A stretch of 64,000 nt of DNA, from the NCBI GenBank assembly GCA_027579435.1, contig JANBPK010001201.1, positions 51,487 through 115,486 on the forward strand, written 5' to 3'. Under the pieces are notes generated by a model. That model was not told the origin of the DNA. It did not search any database and saw only the letters and a program-made list of their open reading frames with translations. The position numbers and the translations under genes were made by a program. The number at the start of each line of letters is the position of its first letter. Position 1 is the first letter of the stretch. Shown in pieces: positions 11,207-23,657 of the stretch. Origin of the DNA: Candolleomyces eurysporus (taxonomy: Eukaryota; Basidiomycota; Agaricomycetes; Agaricales; Psathyrellaceae).

Positions 11207-12390
11207 CTGACATACATGTGCCACTGTTCGTATTGTATGCACCCACGGGCCCCGCTTCTCTGACTTTTCTTATTGTGGACCACGGTAGCGAGTCTAGCAA
11301 CTACATGAACATGTATTTGATTGCGCGTTCACTTCCTGTATTTACATTCCTGTATGATTGTTTTAGTAGCTTTTATGGGACAGTAAAACTTGTCTTATTG
11401 AGAGGGAAATGAGAAGCCAACGTTCGGATCACTAAAACTGTAGAGTTTATGTTGTCCTGTAACTTGTCGGTGTAACTAACCGTGTCGACCGATTTTGACT
11501 GAGAGGAACTAGCTCGACGGTAGGACGCTCGATACTGCAGCTCCAGGCACATCGACCGATTTTGGACGTTGATTTGGGGAGCTGTGGGTGGTGAGGCCAT
11601 CTGATCGTTCGCTCGGTGCATTCGCAGGTGAGGTACGTTCACTACGTATAGGTACCCGACACTTTCTCAAATCACCGTCGTCGAAATAAGTCCGAATCAT
11701 ACATCGCTCGTCTACACCATCTTCAATTAACTTCCAATTTCTCCATGCCTCTCTGTCGATCTCCGCACGGCCGCAATTATCCTCGGCAATCGTCACGTCT
11801 GTCACGCTTCGCCCACCAAAAAGTGTGACATGTTGTGACGTATGCCTGACCGAATCATGACCGAATTGACGACGACACTATGTACGTATGTACGAAGGGA
11901 GAACAGAACACTTGTACATCCAGTCAACGATTCATCTTCAAATTCGCAACTCAACACACTCAGGAGAGCGCCTCAACAACTGAACTCGCGAGCACAGGGA
12001 AAAGAGGGGTATGTATATGAGTCGATCAATTGATTATATCTACGTTCCGTTCGTTCATTCATGACGAGGGGAACGTAACAAGCGAGGTCGAGAGACAGTA
12101 ACAGAAGAATGAGAAGCGAGTCAAGGGGGTAAGAAAAAGAAAAGCCGTCACATCATGAAACTATTGGTAGACAAGCGTATATAGCTAGGCAGCGAAGGCG
12201 CCAATGATGGCACGTTATGGAGTCGAGCCGAGTCGAGTCGAGAAGTGGGGACGGGCAGGCAGAGTAGAGAGCAAACGACGACGACGACAATGGTCAATAG
12301 CACATCCGAATGAAAGAACAAGAACACGGCGGAGATGAGAGAATGATTGAGCGGACGATCTATCCTATGTGGAAGGGACAAACCAACCAC
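11207..12390. repeat. Downstream part of array unit, copy 2
   Basis: Spacer between NACHT D and the stop of Rho1, homologous to 6516-7930. Its first 450 bp also match the regions downstream of the minus-strand genes E (about 14870-15450) and F (about 20740-21180) in inverted orientation. Shared text includes the CTGTAACTTGTCGGTG and GGCTCCAGGCACATCG blocks. No gene is visible. The downstream flank is therefore part of every array unit. Confidence 0.65.
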
Positions 12391-13620
12391 TCAAAGCACC
12401 AAACAACCGCCCTTCTGCTTCTTCTTCCCCTTGCTCAAAAGCGCGGCACGCGTTGCGTACTGGAAGACTTCACGGACGCCTTCACCAGTCTTGGCCGAGC
12501 ACTCGAGGTAGTGCTTGGCGCCGATCTTCTGTGCGACTGCCATGCCCTGTTGGATGATTGGCCCGTTGGTGGTGGCGCAGGTCCGAGTCAGTAGGCGATG
12601 ATTAGCGCCCAGTCGATAGTAATTGATTGATTCGATATTTGGACGAACGAGCAGGAAGAGAAAAACAGGAGTCTAGTCAGCAGAGCAAAGGAAAATCGAG
12701 GGAGAACAAACGCACCTCCTCGGGTGTGACGGGCCTCTGACTCGTCTTCCTCAATTCCTCAATCACCCTGGGGTCGCGTCGCAAATCCTTCTTGCATCCA
12801 ACCAAGATGATAGGGAGACCTGCGCAGAAGTGCATCACCTCGGCGATCCACTATTGAAGAGGGCATCAAGACGGTCGGGTAGGGTCGGGTGCAGAGAGGG
12901 GGTGGTTGGCAGATCGTGGCGAGAAGATGGTACCGGAAAGAAGCTTTACGTCAGTGACCGCCCGCACACGAAATGCCTCGAGGGCGAGAGGAAAAAGGGT
13001 AGAGATACCGGGCACCAGCATGCATCACACTCGTGCCCTCGATGGCAGACCAAATGGTAAGACAGCGGGACTAAACCGAATAGGCGGGTATGGCAGGGAG
13101 GACAGGGGAACGCGAACACACCTTTTCCTGAACGTTATCGAGTGAATCGGGAGAGTCAACGGCGAAGCAGATGAGAATGACATGAGAGTCGGGGTAGCTG
13201 AGGGGACGGAGACGATCGTAGTCTTCTTGACCTGCCGTATCCCAAAGGGCCAGCTCCACGTGTTTTCCATCGACCTCGACATCGGCGACGTAGTTTTCGA
13301 AGACGGTGGGCACGTAGACCTGTGGGTCGATCCAGTCAGTAACCAAGCTTATCTGACGCCTATCCGCCCAGCGCGCAGGGCAGTCCACTCGTTGGGGTTG
13401 GGGGTGGTTGGCAGCAATGATGGGGCGGACGACGACGACGACGACGACGACGAAAGACGCACCTCTGGGAAAGTTCCTTTCGAGAAGACGATCAACAGGC
13501 AGGTCTGGGGGCAAAGATACGTCAGTGAACCGCCTCCCTCCCAAGACGCTCCTGCGGGCTGCACACCTTTCCGCAAGCGCCGTCTCCAACAATGACCAAC
13601 TTTCTTCGGATTTCAGACAT
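12391..13620 (-). CDS. rho1: Rho1-family small GTPase
   Basis: Five exons on the minus strand: 13620-13567, 13504-13463, 13319-13122, 12850-12716 and 12546-12391 (585 nt, 194 aa, all phases consistent). Visible features are G1 GDGACGKT (residues 12-19), effector loop YVPTVFENY (34-42) with Thr37, G3 DTAGQ (59-63), G4-region CKKD, G5 SAKTGEG, a polybasic KGKKKQKGG and the C-terminal CaaX box CLVL for geranylgeranylation. Numbering matches RhoA. In fungi Rho1 is an essential switch that activates beta-1,3-glucan synthase and protein kinase C at the plasma membrane. It lies tail-to-tail with NACHT D, and pieces of it are scattered through the array. Intron 2 contains a (GAC)n run. Confidence 0.95.
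13428..13453. repeat. (GAC)n microsatellite in Rho1 intron 2
   Basis: A run of eight or more GAC units lies between the Rho1 exon 2 donor (13462) and the exon 3 acceptor (13320). It is not coding in the Rho1 reading; the acidic or poly-Ser ORFs seen across it are by-products of the triplet repeat. Confidence 0.85.
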
Positions 13621-15451
13621 GGTGCGGTGGCAGACAGAGACAGTAGCAGCTGTGTGGTTCGATGGCTAGCTCGGCTAGATAGGCAGGGGGTGGGAGGCAG
13701 TCGAGGAGGACGAGGGCGGGTTGCTCGTTGTCCAGCACAACAAACCTTGACCCACCCCTTCTTCCACTTTTAAGCGGAGCCCAAAGCTGTGTCTCCCACT
13801 GCATTACGTCAGCCCATCGCGCGCCTGGTCCGTGCGTGGGTGGGCGGCACCGCTTCTTCCTCACCGCCTTCCTAATGACGCAGGTGCGGACGCTTTCGCA
13901 GAGTCAATCATACTGATCCCTCGCAACCAAGTACACAGGATAATGTCCCGCGCTCGCAACCGCGAGATCGTCCAAAATAGCATGGTATTGTGGTCGCGGC
14001 GAGCCATGGCATCACGGCCTGTCCGGTGTCTTCGGTGCTTGTCCTCAAGCTCAAGCGCGTACCTCGCCCAACTCGGCCGTCCATGCAGATCACGCATCGT
14101 GCTAATAACCGAGATAATCATCTATATCCCGCTACATAAAGTCCTCCGACATCGAGTGGACATAGAGGGAGCGAGTTTCTGCCTCCTTCGAGCAGCGCTC
14201 GCCGTTGTCGATCATATCAAGGCACAAAGACCCTGTTCGAGAGCCCTGTCAAGCAATCCGAGAGCTGTATGACATTTCATTGTGGACGTGACTCTGAACA
14301 AATCAAGCAGTACTGATCCTGTTCGATGGCGTCGATGCGCATCGAAGTAAACGGCATACCCGACCCAAGGACAAATAACAAGGCTCTTGACCCGAGCCAA
14401 CTCTATCGATCCTAGCAATGTAGTGTTTATCAAAGCTGCTCATACCTCTTTTTAGACATTCTCGCTGAAGAAGCGGCTCTCTCTCGTTCAGCTACACCGA
14501 CAGACCAAGGTATATTGGTTCATCACTCAATTGCAATATAATAACTCAACTGCGCACCTCACAGCTTTAACATAATGCAGCTAGCTGCTCGACAAGCAGG
14601 GGACCGAGTCACGGTTACGATCATTGATTGAAGATGAATACAAACAAAAGTTTGAGCCACCCGTCATAGCAGTTCGGGAGTGCACGGAGGCCTATCTCGC
14701 CTACTTTGGGTAATAACACGAATCAATGACTACCATAGATCGTATCTTGCTCGTCCCACTCTTTTGTTTTTACTACGCTTCACCTCCCAGCTCCTCCTTG
14801 CGAGTCATGAAACACGAATATCATTAATACTACGAACCCTTGATACTTGTAGCCAACTCGGGCTAATGGCACAGATCTGTTCACTCGTCGGTCACCGACC
14901 ACCCCGCCTGCGTATGCACCAAAGCACACCACTCCTCCAATTCTACATTTCCAAATCAACACCGACCCTTGTTCTTCGAGCGTCCTTGGGATGCACACCT
15001 TTGAAATTAATCGGGGTATGCATCTATATCGATGACTCAAAATCCAAATCTTTGGGAAATGTATTGAGGGAGCTGAAAGGGCCAAGGGATCAGCTCGCCG
15101 TACGGACCTCAACGACCTAAGCAAACAATACTCCTCGAGGCGAGCATGTTCTTCGGCCAGCCAAACTTATTTGAAGCGGTCCGGTAAGCTGACGACAGCT
15201 TACAGGTAGTATAAACTCCATCTCCTAGTCACCCGACGGCTGGCAAATATTACTGTCCTCGAAAAGGTACCAAAACTATTATACAGGAACGGACATTTAG
15301 AAAACGAACAAGCAATAAGATGTACATGGAGTCGCTGAACACGCTACTGGTTCACTAGCAGCGAAAGTCAGAGAAGCGCGGCCTGTGGTGTATACAAATA
15401 CAAAATGCCGTCCTGGCGTATGTAGCTGGTAGAAATCAGAGCCAGGTTGCG
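13621..15451. other. Rho1 5' region and downstream flank of NACHT E
   Basis: No gene is recognised. The first part is the Rho1 promoter/leader. From about 14870 to 15450 the sequence is an inverted, diverged copy of the spacer found downstream of NACHT D and F, with CGCCTGCGTATGCACC shared with 20750 and ACTATTATACAGGAACGGA shared with F's flank. The stretch 13800-14870 holds only short ORFs without family resemblance. Confidence 0.5.
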
Positions 15452-17559
15452 TCAATCAAACAATGCGTAAATAAGTCTCAATGGGGGTCCATGCGTTTGC
15501 GTCAATAACTCCAAGCGCTCCGGGTGTTCTCGATTCAATGTCTTCAGCGCTCGAACAACCTGGTTACGTTCGTCCAAGGCCTTGGTATTGCACTGTCTCG
15601 AATATCTTTTGTGTACCCTGCAAAACATGAAGAATGAAAAACCAAGCTTTTTCGGCCAGACATCCGGAGTTTGGCTCAAAAAGAAGACGAGACTGGCTTC
15701 CAACGAAGATACAACATGATCAACAGTCTGTCGAATGAGAGGTTCGATCTCAAGGTCGCAATCTGCGGGAGCAACCGGGTTCAAACCGTCGTTTATGTAC
15801 GCCGTGTGCATAGGATAATCACCATGAAGGATACGATCAGTAGAATCTCCATCAACGTGTGCTTTGATTGAACACGCCAGAAGGTCGATCGACAGCAATC
15901 TCTTCAAAAAGTCGGGATATTGAGCAGGGGGTCCTTCGAATGTCTTGATCCCCAAAAAGAGCACTGGCCACATGCTCAAAGCAAATCGGCTGTGGTCCTC
16001 GTCTGTTTCCCCGTGCGAGGTGATCTGTGACATGGTGCTCAAACATCCGTCTAGAATCCGTGGGAGTGCCTTCTTTTGGTCAATGGCAAACTCCAAGGAC
16101 AGACNGGGGGTCGGAGAGGAAGTCGGGGAATGAGGAGTGGATGAATGGGGAGAGGCGCTGCCCGTTGTTGCCAGGGTTTTGTGTACCTGACAGGTGGAGC
16201 ACCGCATGGAGAGGTCGAATGGACCGAAGTCCCTGCCCCGGGACTCGTCCGGCCAGACGATCCAGAACAGCCAGGGCTCGAAGTAAACCAGCGCGCGCGG
16301 AGAAATACGAGCCGCATGCACAAATGTCTTCGAGTACTTCGATTATGAGTGTGCGGTTATTCTTCGGGCAAGATCGCATGATCTGCCTGTAGAGCTCGTT
16401 AAGGGAGGAAAAAGGTGACGAGTGCACCAGGTCACATTTAGGGAAGGGGTAGCCATCAAAGAGGCCCTGCAGGAGGTTACACGGGTCGCCGTATGGGTCG
16501 TCGATATGACGGATAACGGTGGAAGCGTACAGCATGTGTCCATTTGTCGCCCGAACAAAGTCCTGAACAACTTTTTCTCCAGGCCACTCGTCCCCTTGGT
16601 CTGATGCTCCGTTACCCTGGATGCGCGCCGCGATACGAGATAGTTCCGCCCGAATGTATCTCTCCGTGTCCTTTAGATGATCCCCGAGGACGTACAGATC
16701 CACCACCTCCACAGCGCGCTCAAACGACACGGACTGGATGTGTTGCTTGATCCACGCCTCCGGCCTGCTGAGAATGAGAAAAGAAAGAGGAAGTCGATGG
16801 GATTGGAGATTGTAAATGAGGTCGAGGATCCGAATCTGCACCTTTTCCTGGTCTTCAGCGTACTGCCTCTCCACCCTATACTCCTGATCCGAGTTTATGC
16901 ATTCGTCAAGGCCGTCCACGATGACCAACCGGTTCGGCATATCTTCCAGATCTCCGAGAGCTCTGAAGGGTTCGACGATGAGCTTCATGAGCTGAACCTC
17001 CAATGCCTTCCTGAGGATCATGGGATTTCGCTTGACGGCATTCTCGATGTGGGGAGCCAGCTCTGGGATGGACATGGCGAGCTGATAGGCGATGGTGATA
17101 ATGAAGCGCGCCGGACTATTGCGCTCGGGGGATGTCCTCCAGAAACAGAACGTAGCTCCGAGGGGACTGAAATTGAGGCCTTCCACCTCCTCCAACATCT
17201 TTGAGATGGTGCCAGCGATGGCAGTCTTGCCGTATCCAGCGGGTGCGTGGACCCACATGATCGGCTTGTTAGGCCTGGTTTGGAAGCCATACCAATCCTT
17301 GATTCGAACGATGACGACCTCGCGAGTTCCAGGATGGCACAATGGCGGCGGGTATCGCTCGTCTGAGTCGTGCATCGCTCCTGTAGCAGCGTGTTCGTAC
17401 AAGAATTGAAGAGCTGTCATCCCGAGAGTCCCTTCGTTCAGATTTCTTGTTCTTTTGCAGTGCATATTACTTACCGTCGATACCGGATACATAAGTGTTA
17501 AACGTTGTGTTCTTTGCTACGATGTTCTTCGCGTTCTTGAAGTAGGACACACCCGACAT
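15452..17559 (-). CDS. NACHT-domain NTPase (NLR-like), array member E
   Basis: Exon 1 is 17559-17475 (85 nt) and exon 2 is 17413-15452. Exon 2 contains an N at 16105. Read literally, it shifts the frame at DFLSDP; without it the frame is RLSLEFA as in the paralogues and runs to the stop, giving 2046 nt and 681 aa. The start is MSGVSYFKNAKNIVAKNTTF. Walker [10 protein letters not shown], Walker B LVIVDGLDECIN and LSRPEAW are intact. The C-terminal part (from MSQITSH on) is the most divergent of the set and ends LIYALFD. It is divergently arranged with a DUF6533-type membrane protein gene. Annotation as one intact gene depends on the N being spurious. Confidence 0.85.
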
Positions 17560-17972
17560 GGTGGTAACTGCAAAGGAGTGATGGTATCGATAAGCGCCCG
17601 TTCAAACCATTCAAGGTGTGGCTGCGTCCTAGATGGGTCTTCGGGGTTGCCACTGTGCCAGCGTCGATTGGGTCGGTGAGTTCGTTTCCCCAAACGTTCA
17701 ATCTTTATTTATCTCGGTTCCCTTCTTCCAGTTGCCCCTCCGCCGCGGCTCAAGGGTCAAAAATTCTGGCGCATCATGTGCACAGCCAAACACTCCGGTT
17801 TGCCTTATAGCCGATTACGTCGGCACCAACGCACATAAGACATAAATGGGCGCGTCGAATGCTACTGATGCTTGAGTTGTTACTTTTCTGCCGCGTTCCA
17901 TTTGCTCTTCTTTGTCCTGCCTCGAACTCGCGTGGATTCTCCTTCATGATCTGAACGACAATTTCAGGTTGA
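17560..17972. promoter_or_regulatory. Divergent intergenic region between NACHT E and a membrane-protein gene
   Basis: 413 bp separate the two start codons. Next to E the tract TTTGCAGTTACCACC precedes the ATG on the minus strand, as in the plus-strand array members. No clear TATA box is seen on either side. Shared control of the two genes is possible but unproven. Confidence 0.35.
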
Positions 17973-20154
17973 ATGATGGATGCGGGTCTTATTTCCGTTC
18001 TGGGGGTTATGAGGGACGAGGAGTATTCCAAAGGTGCGCACAATCTGGTCACGACCGAGTGGACAAACTGACTGACACGCCCCTCACGCGGCTTAGCCGC
18101 AGCAATTACCTTCCTTATATGCGACTTGTTCTCTACCTTCGACGACGAGGTTCAGTATATCACATTCGATCGCTTTTTTGCTCACATCTTAGTCTGATTT
18201 CAACTATCTCGTAGATCAAGTACATCTGGAAGTGCGTTCAACTCAGCAGTCGCTTCGCGCTCATACGAAACTTGGCTAACTCGCTGCGGCAGAGCTCAAT
18301 GGTCGTTCGCAAAGTGTCTGTACCTGCTCAGCCGGTACTATGGTCTCGCAGTGCTATGGTGAGAGATCGATTCACGCCAAAACGAGTCCTTCACCCAGTG
18401 ACTGAGTTGAAACAGCGGAATATTGATAGGTCGGTCCATTCGGAAGGAGCTGAACTCTTGGAGACTCACAGGAGCGTGCAGGGTCGCAGGTTAAGAACCC
18501 ATCGGTAGAAGTAGGTCGCTTCTATGATGTACAAATACCCTTGCAAGAATCATTGACGACGGACGGTCCTCTTTGCTTAGTTGTGAGTCTAACTAATCCT
18601 GCTGATAACTGTAACATTGATCTCAAACCTGCACGCAACCGTTCCAGTTGTCAGACATATCTCCGTGTCGGCGCCTTGTGAGTGCCGATTCCTCTATGCC
18701 TTGCCAGTGTTGTTTAACCACAACTTGGATGTCGTTCAGGGCCGGTACTCGGGTCTGCATGGTTGTTGTGGATATGATATCCATTCTTCGCGTTCACGCA
18801 TTATACGCTGGAAGTCGCAGAGGTGTGGTCATCGTCCTTTCTCTGGTCCGCACTAAGAATTGATGTGCGTTTTCCAGTCCTAATCTGCCTACTCGTTGTT
18901 TTCACATGTACGTGGGTTTATCAAAGATTTCAAACTCGACGATTTCACCCATTACCCCATTACCACAGGTGAATTCTCGGTAAGCATCGATATGTATATA
19001 TATATCTTTGTTTCATGATTTGACGGAACTTTATAACGCTTTTCCTAGGTGGGTTTCTACCTAACACGCGCAGTTCTCAACTTCTCGAAGGATGTACGCC
19101 CCCTCCCATTCCATTTCGACATGGCCCCATGTTTGGGCAAGGTCCCATGGACACCTCATAAACCTCGACTACTCGCCTCTTGGTACGTCTATCCTCTCCG
19201 AATTTTATGGACGAGTAACGAGTTGAAAACTACATTTTTGGAACTCGTGCTGACCGTCATTGATAGGTTGGTCCCAGGAACCACAACATGTAAGTCTTGG
19301 CCTTGTTCCAACTTCGAGGTAGTCACCCAGACGTCCTGGACTGACACATGGNTTTTTTTGGAATCAGCGATATACTTCCTCATGACCATCTCCAAGCTCA
19401 AAGCCTCGGTGACCGATCCATCAGGGAAGGTTCGGTGGGACATTCTACTGAAAGACTGGACCTACATGCGCCCCTTGATGATAGTGCTCATACTCGACGG
19501 CGCATTGACATTTTTTCTGTAAGCATCCATTCGAATATTTCCTGCGATTGAGGTATGTGACTGACCTAAATTTCATTGGATTCTCATGAAATTCTAGCGT
19601 TATCGGTGAGTGTTCTGCAATGTGGCCTGAAACGAGAGTTTGATCTAACCTTTGGTACGGTTCCATACCGTAGTGATTCTAGGCCTATCAGCCTTTTTAT
19701 CGATCCATGAAGGTGGTAAATACTATTCCCCCAGCTGGCCGTAAGCCATCCACTACGTCTTCCTCATTCGGTTCCTCAATCCTGAGCACGTACTCTAGAT
19801 GGCTATTCGCTGTTCTCTCGTGGTCGGTGAGGTTTTAAAGTAGATCCCATCCAAGCCATCAAGCTCTTACTGTGCCATTATCCACGGTTGAAATAGGGCT
19901 CTCACCTCATCCTGAACCTTCGCCGACAAGGCGATAGAGGAACGCCTACTGATATCTGGACGGTACATCAACGAGGAGGGGCTGGCAGAGGGACAACGTC
20001 GACAACGGAGCTTCGAGACGAAGAGATAGGGATGCATTTCCGCACTATTTTGACCACCCAGATCGACTCCGGACACGAAGATGCTTATGAAGATTCGGTT
20101 CACCGGCCAAGGGAAGATCGGGTAAAGTCTGCAGCAGTTCAGGAGAGCGTTTGA
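17973..20154 (+). CDS. DUF6533-type multi-pass membrane protein, copy 1
   Basis: A many-exon gene reconstructed by comparison with the paralogue on the minus strand at 23.7-25.8 kb. Recognisable exons encode a start MMDAGLISVLGVMRDEEYSK, then AAAITFLICDLFSTFDDE, a KYIWK segment, KCLYLLSRYYGLA, a middle block with PLPFHFDMAPCLG, a membrane segment with YFLMTISKLKASV, RPLMIVLILDGALTFFL, ILGLSAFLSIHEG, and a hydrophilic tail ending at 20154. The IWK...SRYY pattern is the signature of Agaricomycete DUF6533 proteins, a family of unknown function with several helices. The N at 19352 falls in an intron. Exon borders are approximate and the first ATG could be 17973 or 17976. Confidence 0.65.
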
Positions 20155-21179
20155 GAAGATCTAGAGCAAGGAGAGCCTAAAGTGGAGGAAGACGAACAAC
20201 AGCAGAGAAATTTACTCTAGTACTTTGAGAGAGAAGTACGATGGAAAATCAGATTTCATGATTCCAAAATCTTGAAGAGATTTACAGTCGTTTGCAAAAT
20301 AAACTGCAGTACTGTTTTTTTTGCAGGTGTGACCAAGTGATGCGTAATGTCACAGTGGGGCACAGGGTAGGGTCAATTGTTCCAGCTGTTGAATCTGGTT
20401 ACCCACCGTTGCCGACACCGTTTGCTGGCTGCTCGCTTGCCGTCCCTACCCTCCCTGAGGCAGTGAACCACCATGAACATGTGAGCACTATGGGTTGATG
20501 AGTGCCAATATCACGGCATTACCCTTAAATTCTGACGAAGAGAGGACGAAATGAGAAAGTGACATGGAGTACTTTCATCATTGATTCACAGATATTCGCG
20601 GCCGTGCGGAGATTGATAGAGGGATGGAGCAATCTGAAGTCGAAGTTGAAGATGATAGAGACGAGCAATGTAGATGATACAAACTCAGTTGAACGAAGAT
20701 AATCCGGGACAGCTTGGGGCACCTACGCATAGTAGACGTACCTCGCCTGCGTATGCACCGAGCGAAGCATTAGATGACCTCACCGCACATCCACCATTAC
20801 CAGCTGGCTCCCCAAATTAACTTGCAAAATCGGACGATGTGCCTGGAGCCGCAGTATCGAGCGTCCCACCGTCGGCCAATTTCCTCAGTCAAACTCGCTC
20901 GACACGGCTGGGCACACCGACGACAGGTTACAGGACGACATAAACTCTACCTTTTTTTAGTGTCCGAATGTTGGGTTCTCGTTTCCCTTTCGATGGAGAA
21001 GATTCTACTGTCCCTTAAAACTACCAAAACAATCGTGCAGGAACGGAAATTGAGGAAGCACGCGATCACATACATATACATGTCGTCGCTAGACTCGCTA
21101 CTGTGGTACACAATAAGAAAACCTAGATAGGCACGGCCCGTGGGTGCACAAGATATGAACAATAGCACATGTATGACAG
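20155..21179. other. Spacer; downstream flank of NACHT F
   Basis: No gene is recognised. From about 20740 to 21179 the sequence is an inverted copy of the spacer downstream of NACHT D (GTGCCTGGAGC, ATCGAGCGTCC, TTACAGGACGACATAAACTCTAC). The part 20155-20740 shows nothing that I can identify. Confidence 0.5.
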
Positions 21180-23292
21180 TCAAACGGTAGCTAAGAATTC
21201 TTCAAGATAGTGCTCATATCCTGTCACCAATGCGGCCATGCGATCTGGATGGTCTTCCTGTAACGTCCGCAAAGCTTGAACAACTGGGTTACTCTTGTCT
21301 GTGAGCCAGGAATATGGCTCTTCCGACTTTTGGTTAGAAATTAGAAAAAAGTGGACTGCCGTCGTAAGGCTCAGGGGCAAGGAATCTGGAGTTTGACCTA
21401 GAAAGTAAACCAGACTGGCTTCCAACGAGGATACAACATGAGTAACGGCCTGTTGGATGAGAGGTTCGGTCTCGAAAATGTGGACCGCTGATCGGGGTAC
21501 AAGCAGGTTGGAATGGCCGCTCTTGTACGCATACAGGCCGGGGAATTGTAAAAAGGCAATGTCGTCAATAGAGTCTTCCACGATATGTGATTTTATTGAG
21601 CACGCTAGAAGGTCTATTGGAAGCAATTTCCTCACGAGTTCGGTATATTCGGGAAGGGGTAAATGGGTAACGTTCGCATAATGAAAGAGCAGGTTGGGCC
21701 ACGCTCTCACAGCAAATTGGTGGTGATCTTCGTCTATTTCGCTCTGCGATGTCATCTTTGACATGCAGTCTAGACACCCATCCAGGATCCGTTGGAGTCC
21801 CCTCCGTAAGTCGATGCCGAACTCCAACGACAGACGGGAGTCGTGAAGGAAGTCAGAGAATGAAGAGTGGATAAATGGGGAGAGAGAAATCTCTCTATCG
21901 TTAGAATTTCCTGGGCCCGACAGGCGGAGCACCGCATGTAGAGATCGAATGGCTCGGAGCCCCTGCCCTGGGACTCGTCCAGCTAGACGGTCCAGGATAG
22001 CTAGGGCTCGACGGACACCAACTCTCTGACGGAAATGCATTGCGCATGCACAAACATCTTCGAGCACTTGAATCATGAGTGGGCGATTGCTCTTAGGGCA
22101 AGACTGCATGATATGCATGTAGAGCGCTATGAGCGAGGAGAAAGGTAATGAGTGCGCCAGGTCAAGATTATTATAGGCGTCATCATCGAGAATATTCTTC
22201 AGGAGCTTCCGTGGGTCACCATACGGGTTATCGATATGTCGGATAACGGTGGAAGCGTACAGCATGTGCCCGTTCGTCCTCTGAACAAAGGTCTGAACCA
22301 CGTTCTCGCCTGGCCACTCCTCATCCCCTCGGTCTGGTGTTCCGTCATCCTGAATGCGCGCCGCGATGCGAGATAGTTCCGCCCGAATATATGTCTCCGT
22401 GTCCTTTACATGATCCCCGAGCGCGAATAGATCCACCGCCTCCACAACGCCCACAAACGACGCGGACTGCATATGTTGCTTGATCCACGCTTCCGGCCGG
22501 CTGAGAATGAGAAACGAGAGGGGAAGTCGATGGGATTGGAGATTGTGAATGAGCTCGAGGATCCGAATCTGAACCCTTTCCTGGTCTTCGACGTGCTGTC
22601 TATCCACCGTATACTCCTGATCCGAGTTGATGCATTCGTCGAGGCCGTCAACGATGACCAGCCGGTTCGGCATATCATCCAGCTCCCCGAGAGCTTTGAA
22701 TGGCTCAACGATCAGCTTTATGAGCTGAATCTCCAGTGTCTTCCTGAGAATCATCGGGTTTCGCTCGACGGCATTCTCGATGTGGGGAGTCAGCTCGGGT
22801 ATCGACATGGCGAGCTGGTAGGCGATGGTGATGATGAACCGTGCGGGGGAGTTTCGCTCGGGAGACGTCCTCCAGAAGTGGAACGTGGCTCCGAGAGGAC
22901 TGAAATCGAGGCCTTCCTCTTCTTCTAGCAGCTTGGAGACGGTCCCAGCGATGGCAGTCTTGCCGTATCCCGCAGGGGCGTGCACCCACATGATCCGCTT
23001 GTCAGGTCTGGTTTGGAAGCCATACCAATCCTTTATTCTAACGATGACGATCTCCCGAGTTCCAGGATGGCACATTGGGGGTGGGTATCGCTCGTCCGAG
23101 TCGTGCATGGCTCCTGTGGCAGCGTGCTCGTATAAGAACTGAAGAGCTAGCGTCAAGAACGCCTGTGAGCGTCAGTCTCCTTGAGTTGTTTACTTGGTTT
23201 ACTTGCCATTGATACCGTGTAGATGCGTATTGAATGTCGCGTTTTTTTATTGAGAAGTTCTTCGCATTCTTGAAGTGGGACACGCTGGACAT
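21180..23292 (-). CDS. NACHT-domain NTPase (NLR-like), array member F
   Basis: Exon 1 is 23292-23207 and exon 2 is 23146-21180. Exon 1 is 86 nt instead of 85 because of a run of seven T (23242-23248); with six the translation follows the family motif and the whole gene is 2052 nt, 683 aa. The intron begins GCAAGT, so this copy has a GC-AG intron where the others have GT-AG. Walker [10 protein letters not shown], Walker B LVIVDGLDECIN and LSRPEAW are intact and exon 2 is open throughout. The C-terminus resembles C and pseudogene B more than D or E. If the extra T is real, translation from this ATG fails and the gene is mutated at its N-terminus. Confidence 0.82.
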
Positions 23293-23657
23293 GATTGTGG
23301 TAGCTGCTAATGAGAGATTTTGTGTGGCGATGTTACCGAGTCTCACTATCACCGCCAAGCACTGCCCCTGTAGATCAACATCACAGCAAAGCAGACTCAC
23401 GCTGACAATTTGGTGTGCATCACGTCGAACACTTGTAAAGCATATTCGCATGATAGCAGCTCATCGGCACTGGTAGATCGTGAGCACTGTCCGATGGTGG
23501 AAACCGAGACTAAAGGCGACGCACCACCGTCAACCCTGTCAACGGTGCGGCTCATTTGAGGGAAGCTGTCGCGAGAGTGTGCTACGCGAAAACCAGGATC
23601 ACGACATCAGGGAAATAAACTTGGAATTTACTTCTACTAATATGGTATCAAATAATG
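23293..23657. other. Spacer upstream of NACHT F
   Basis: 365 bp between the start of NACHT F and the stop of the next minus-strand gene. AGCAGCTACCACAATC before the ATG on the minus strand is the diverged version of the CAGTTACCACC leader tract. Nothing else is recognised. Confidence 0.4.

Noticed and set aside
13182..13595. Plus-strand ORF of 137 aa with a poly-Asp stretch
   Set aside because: It is antisense to Rho1 exons 1-3, and the poly-Asp comes from the (GAC)n run in intron 2.
13728..14272. Plus-strand ORFs of 60-146 aa upstream of Rho1
   Set aside because: No motif, no splice support, and overlapping ORFs in several frames on both strands.
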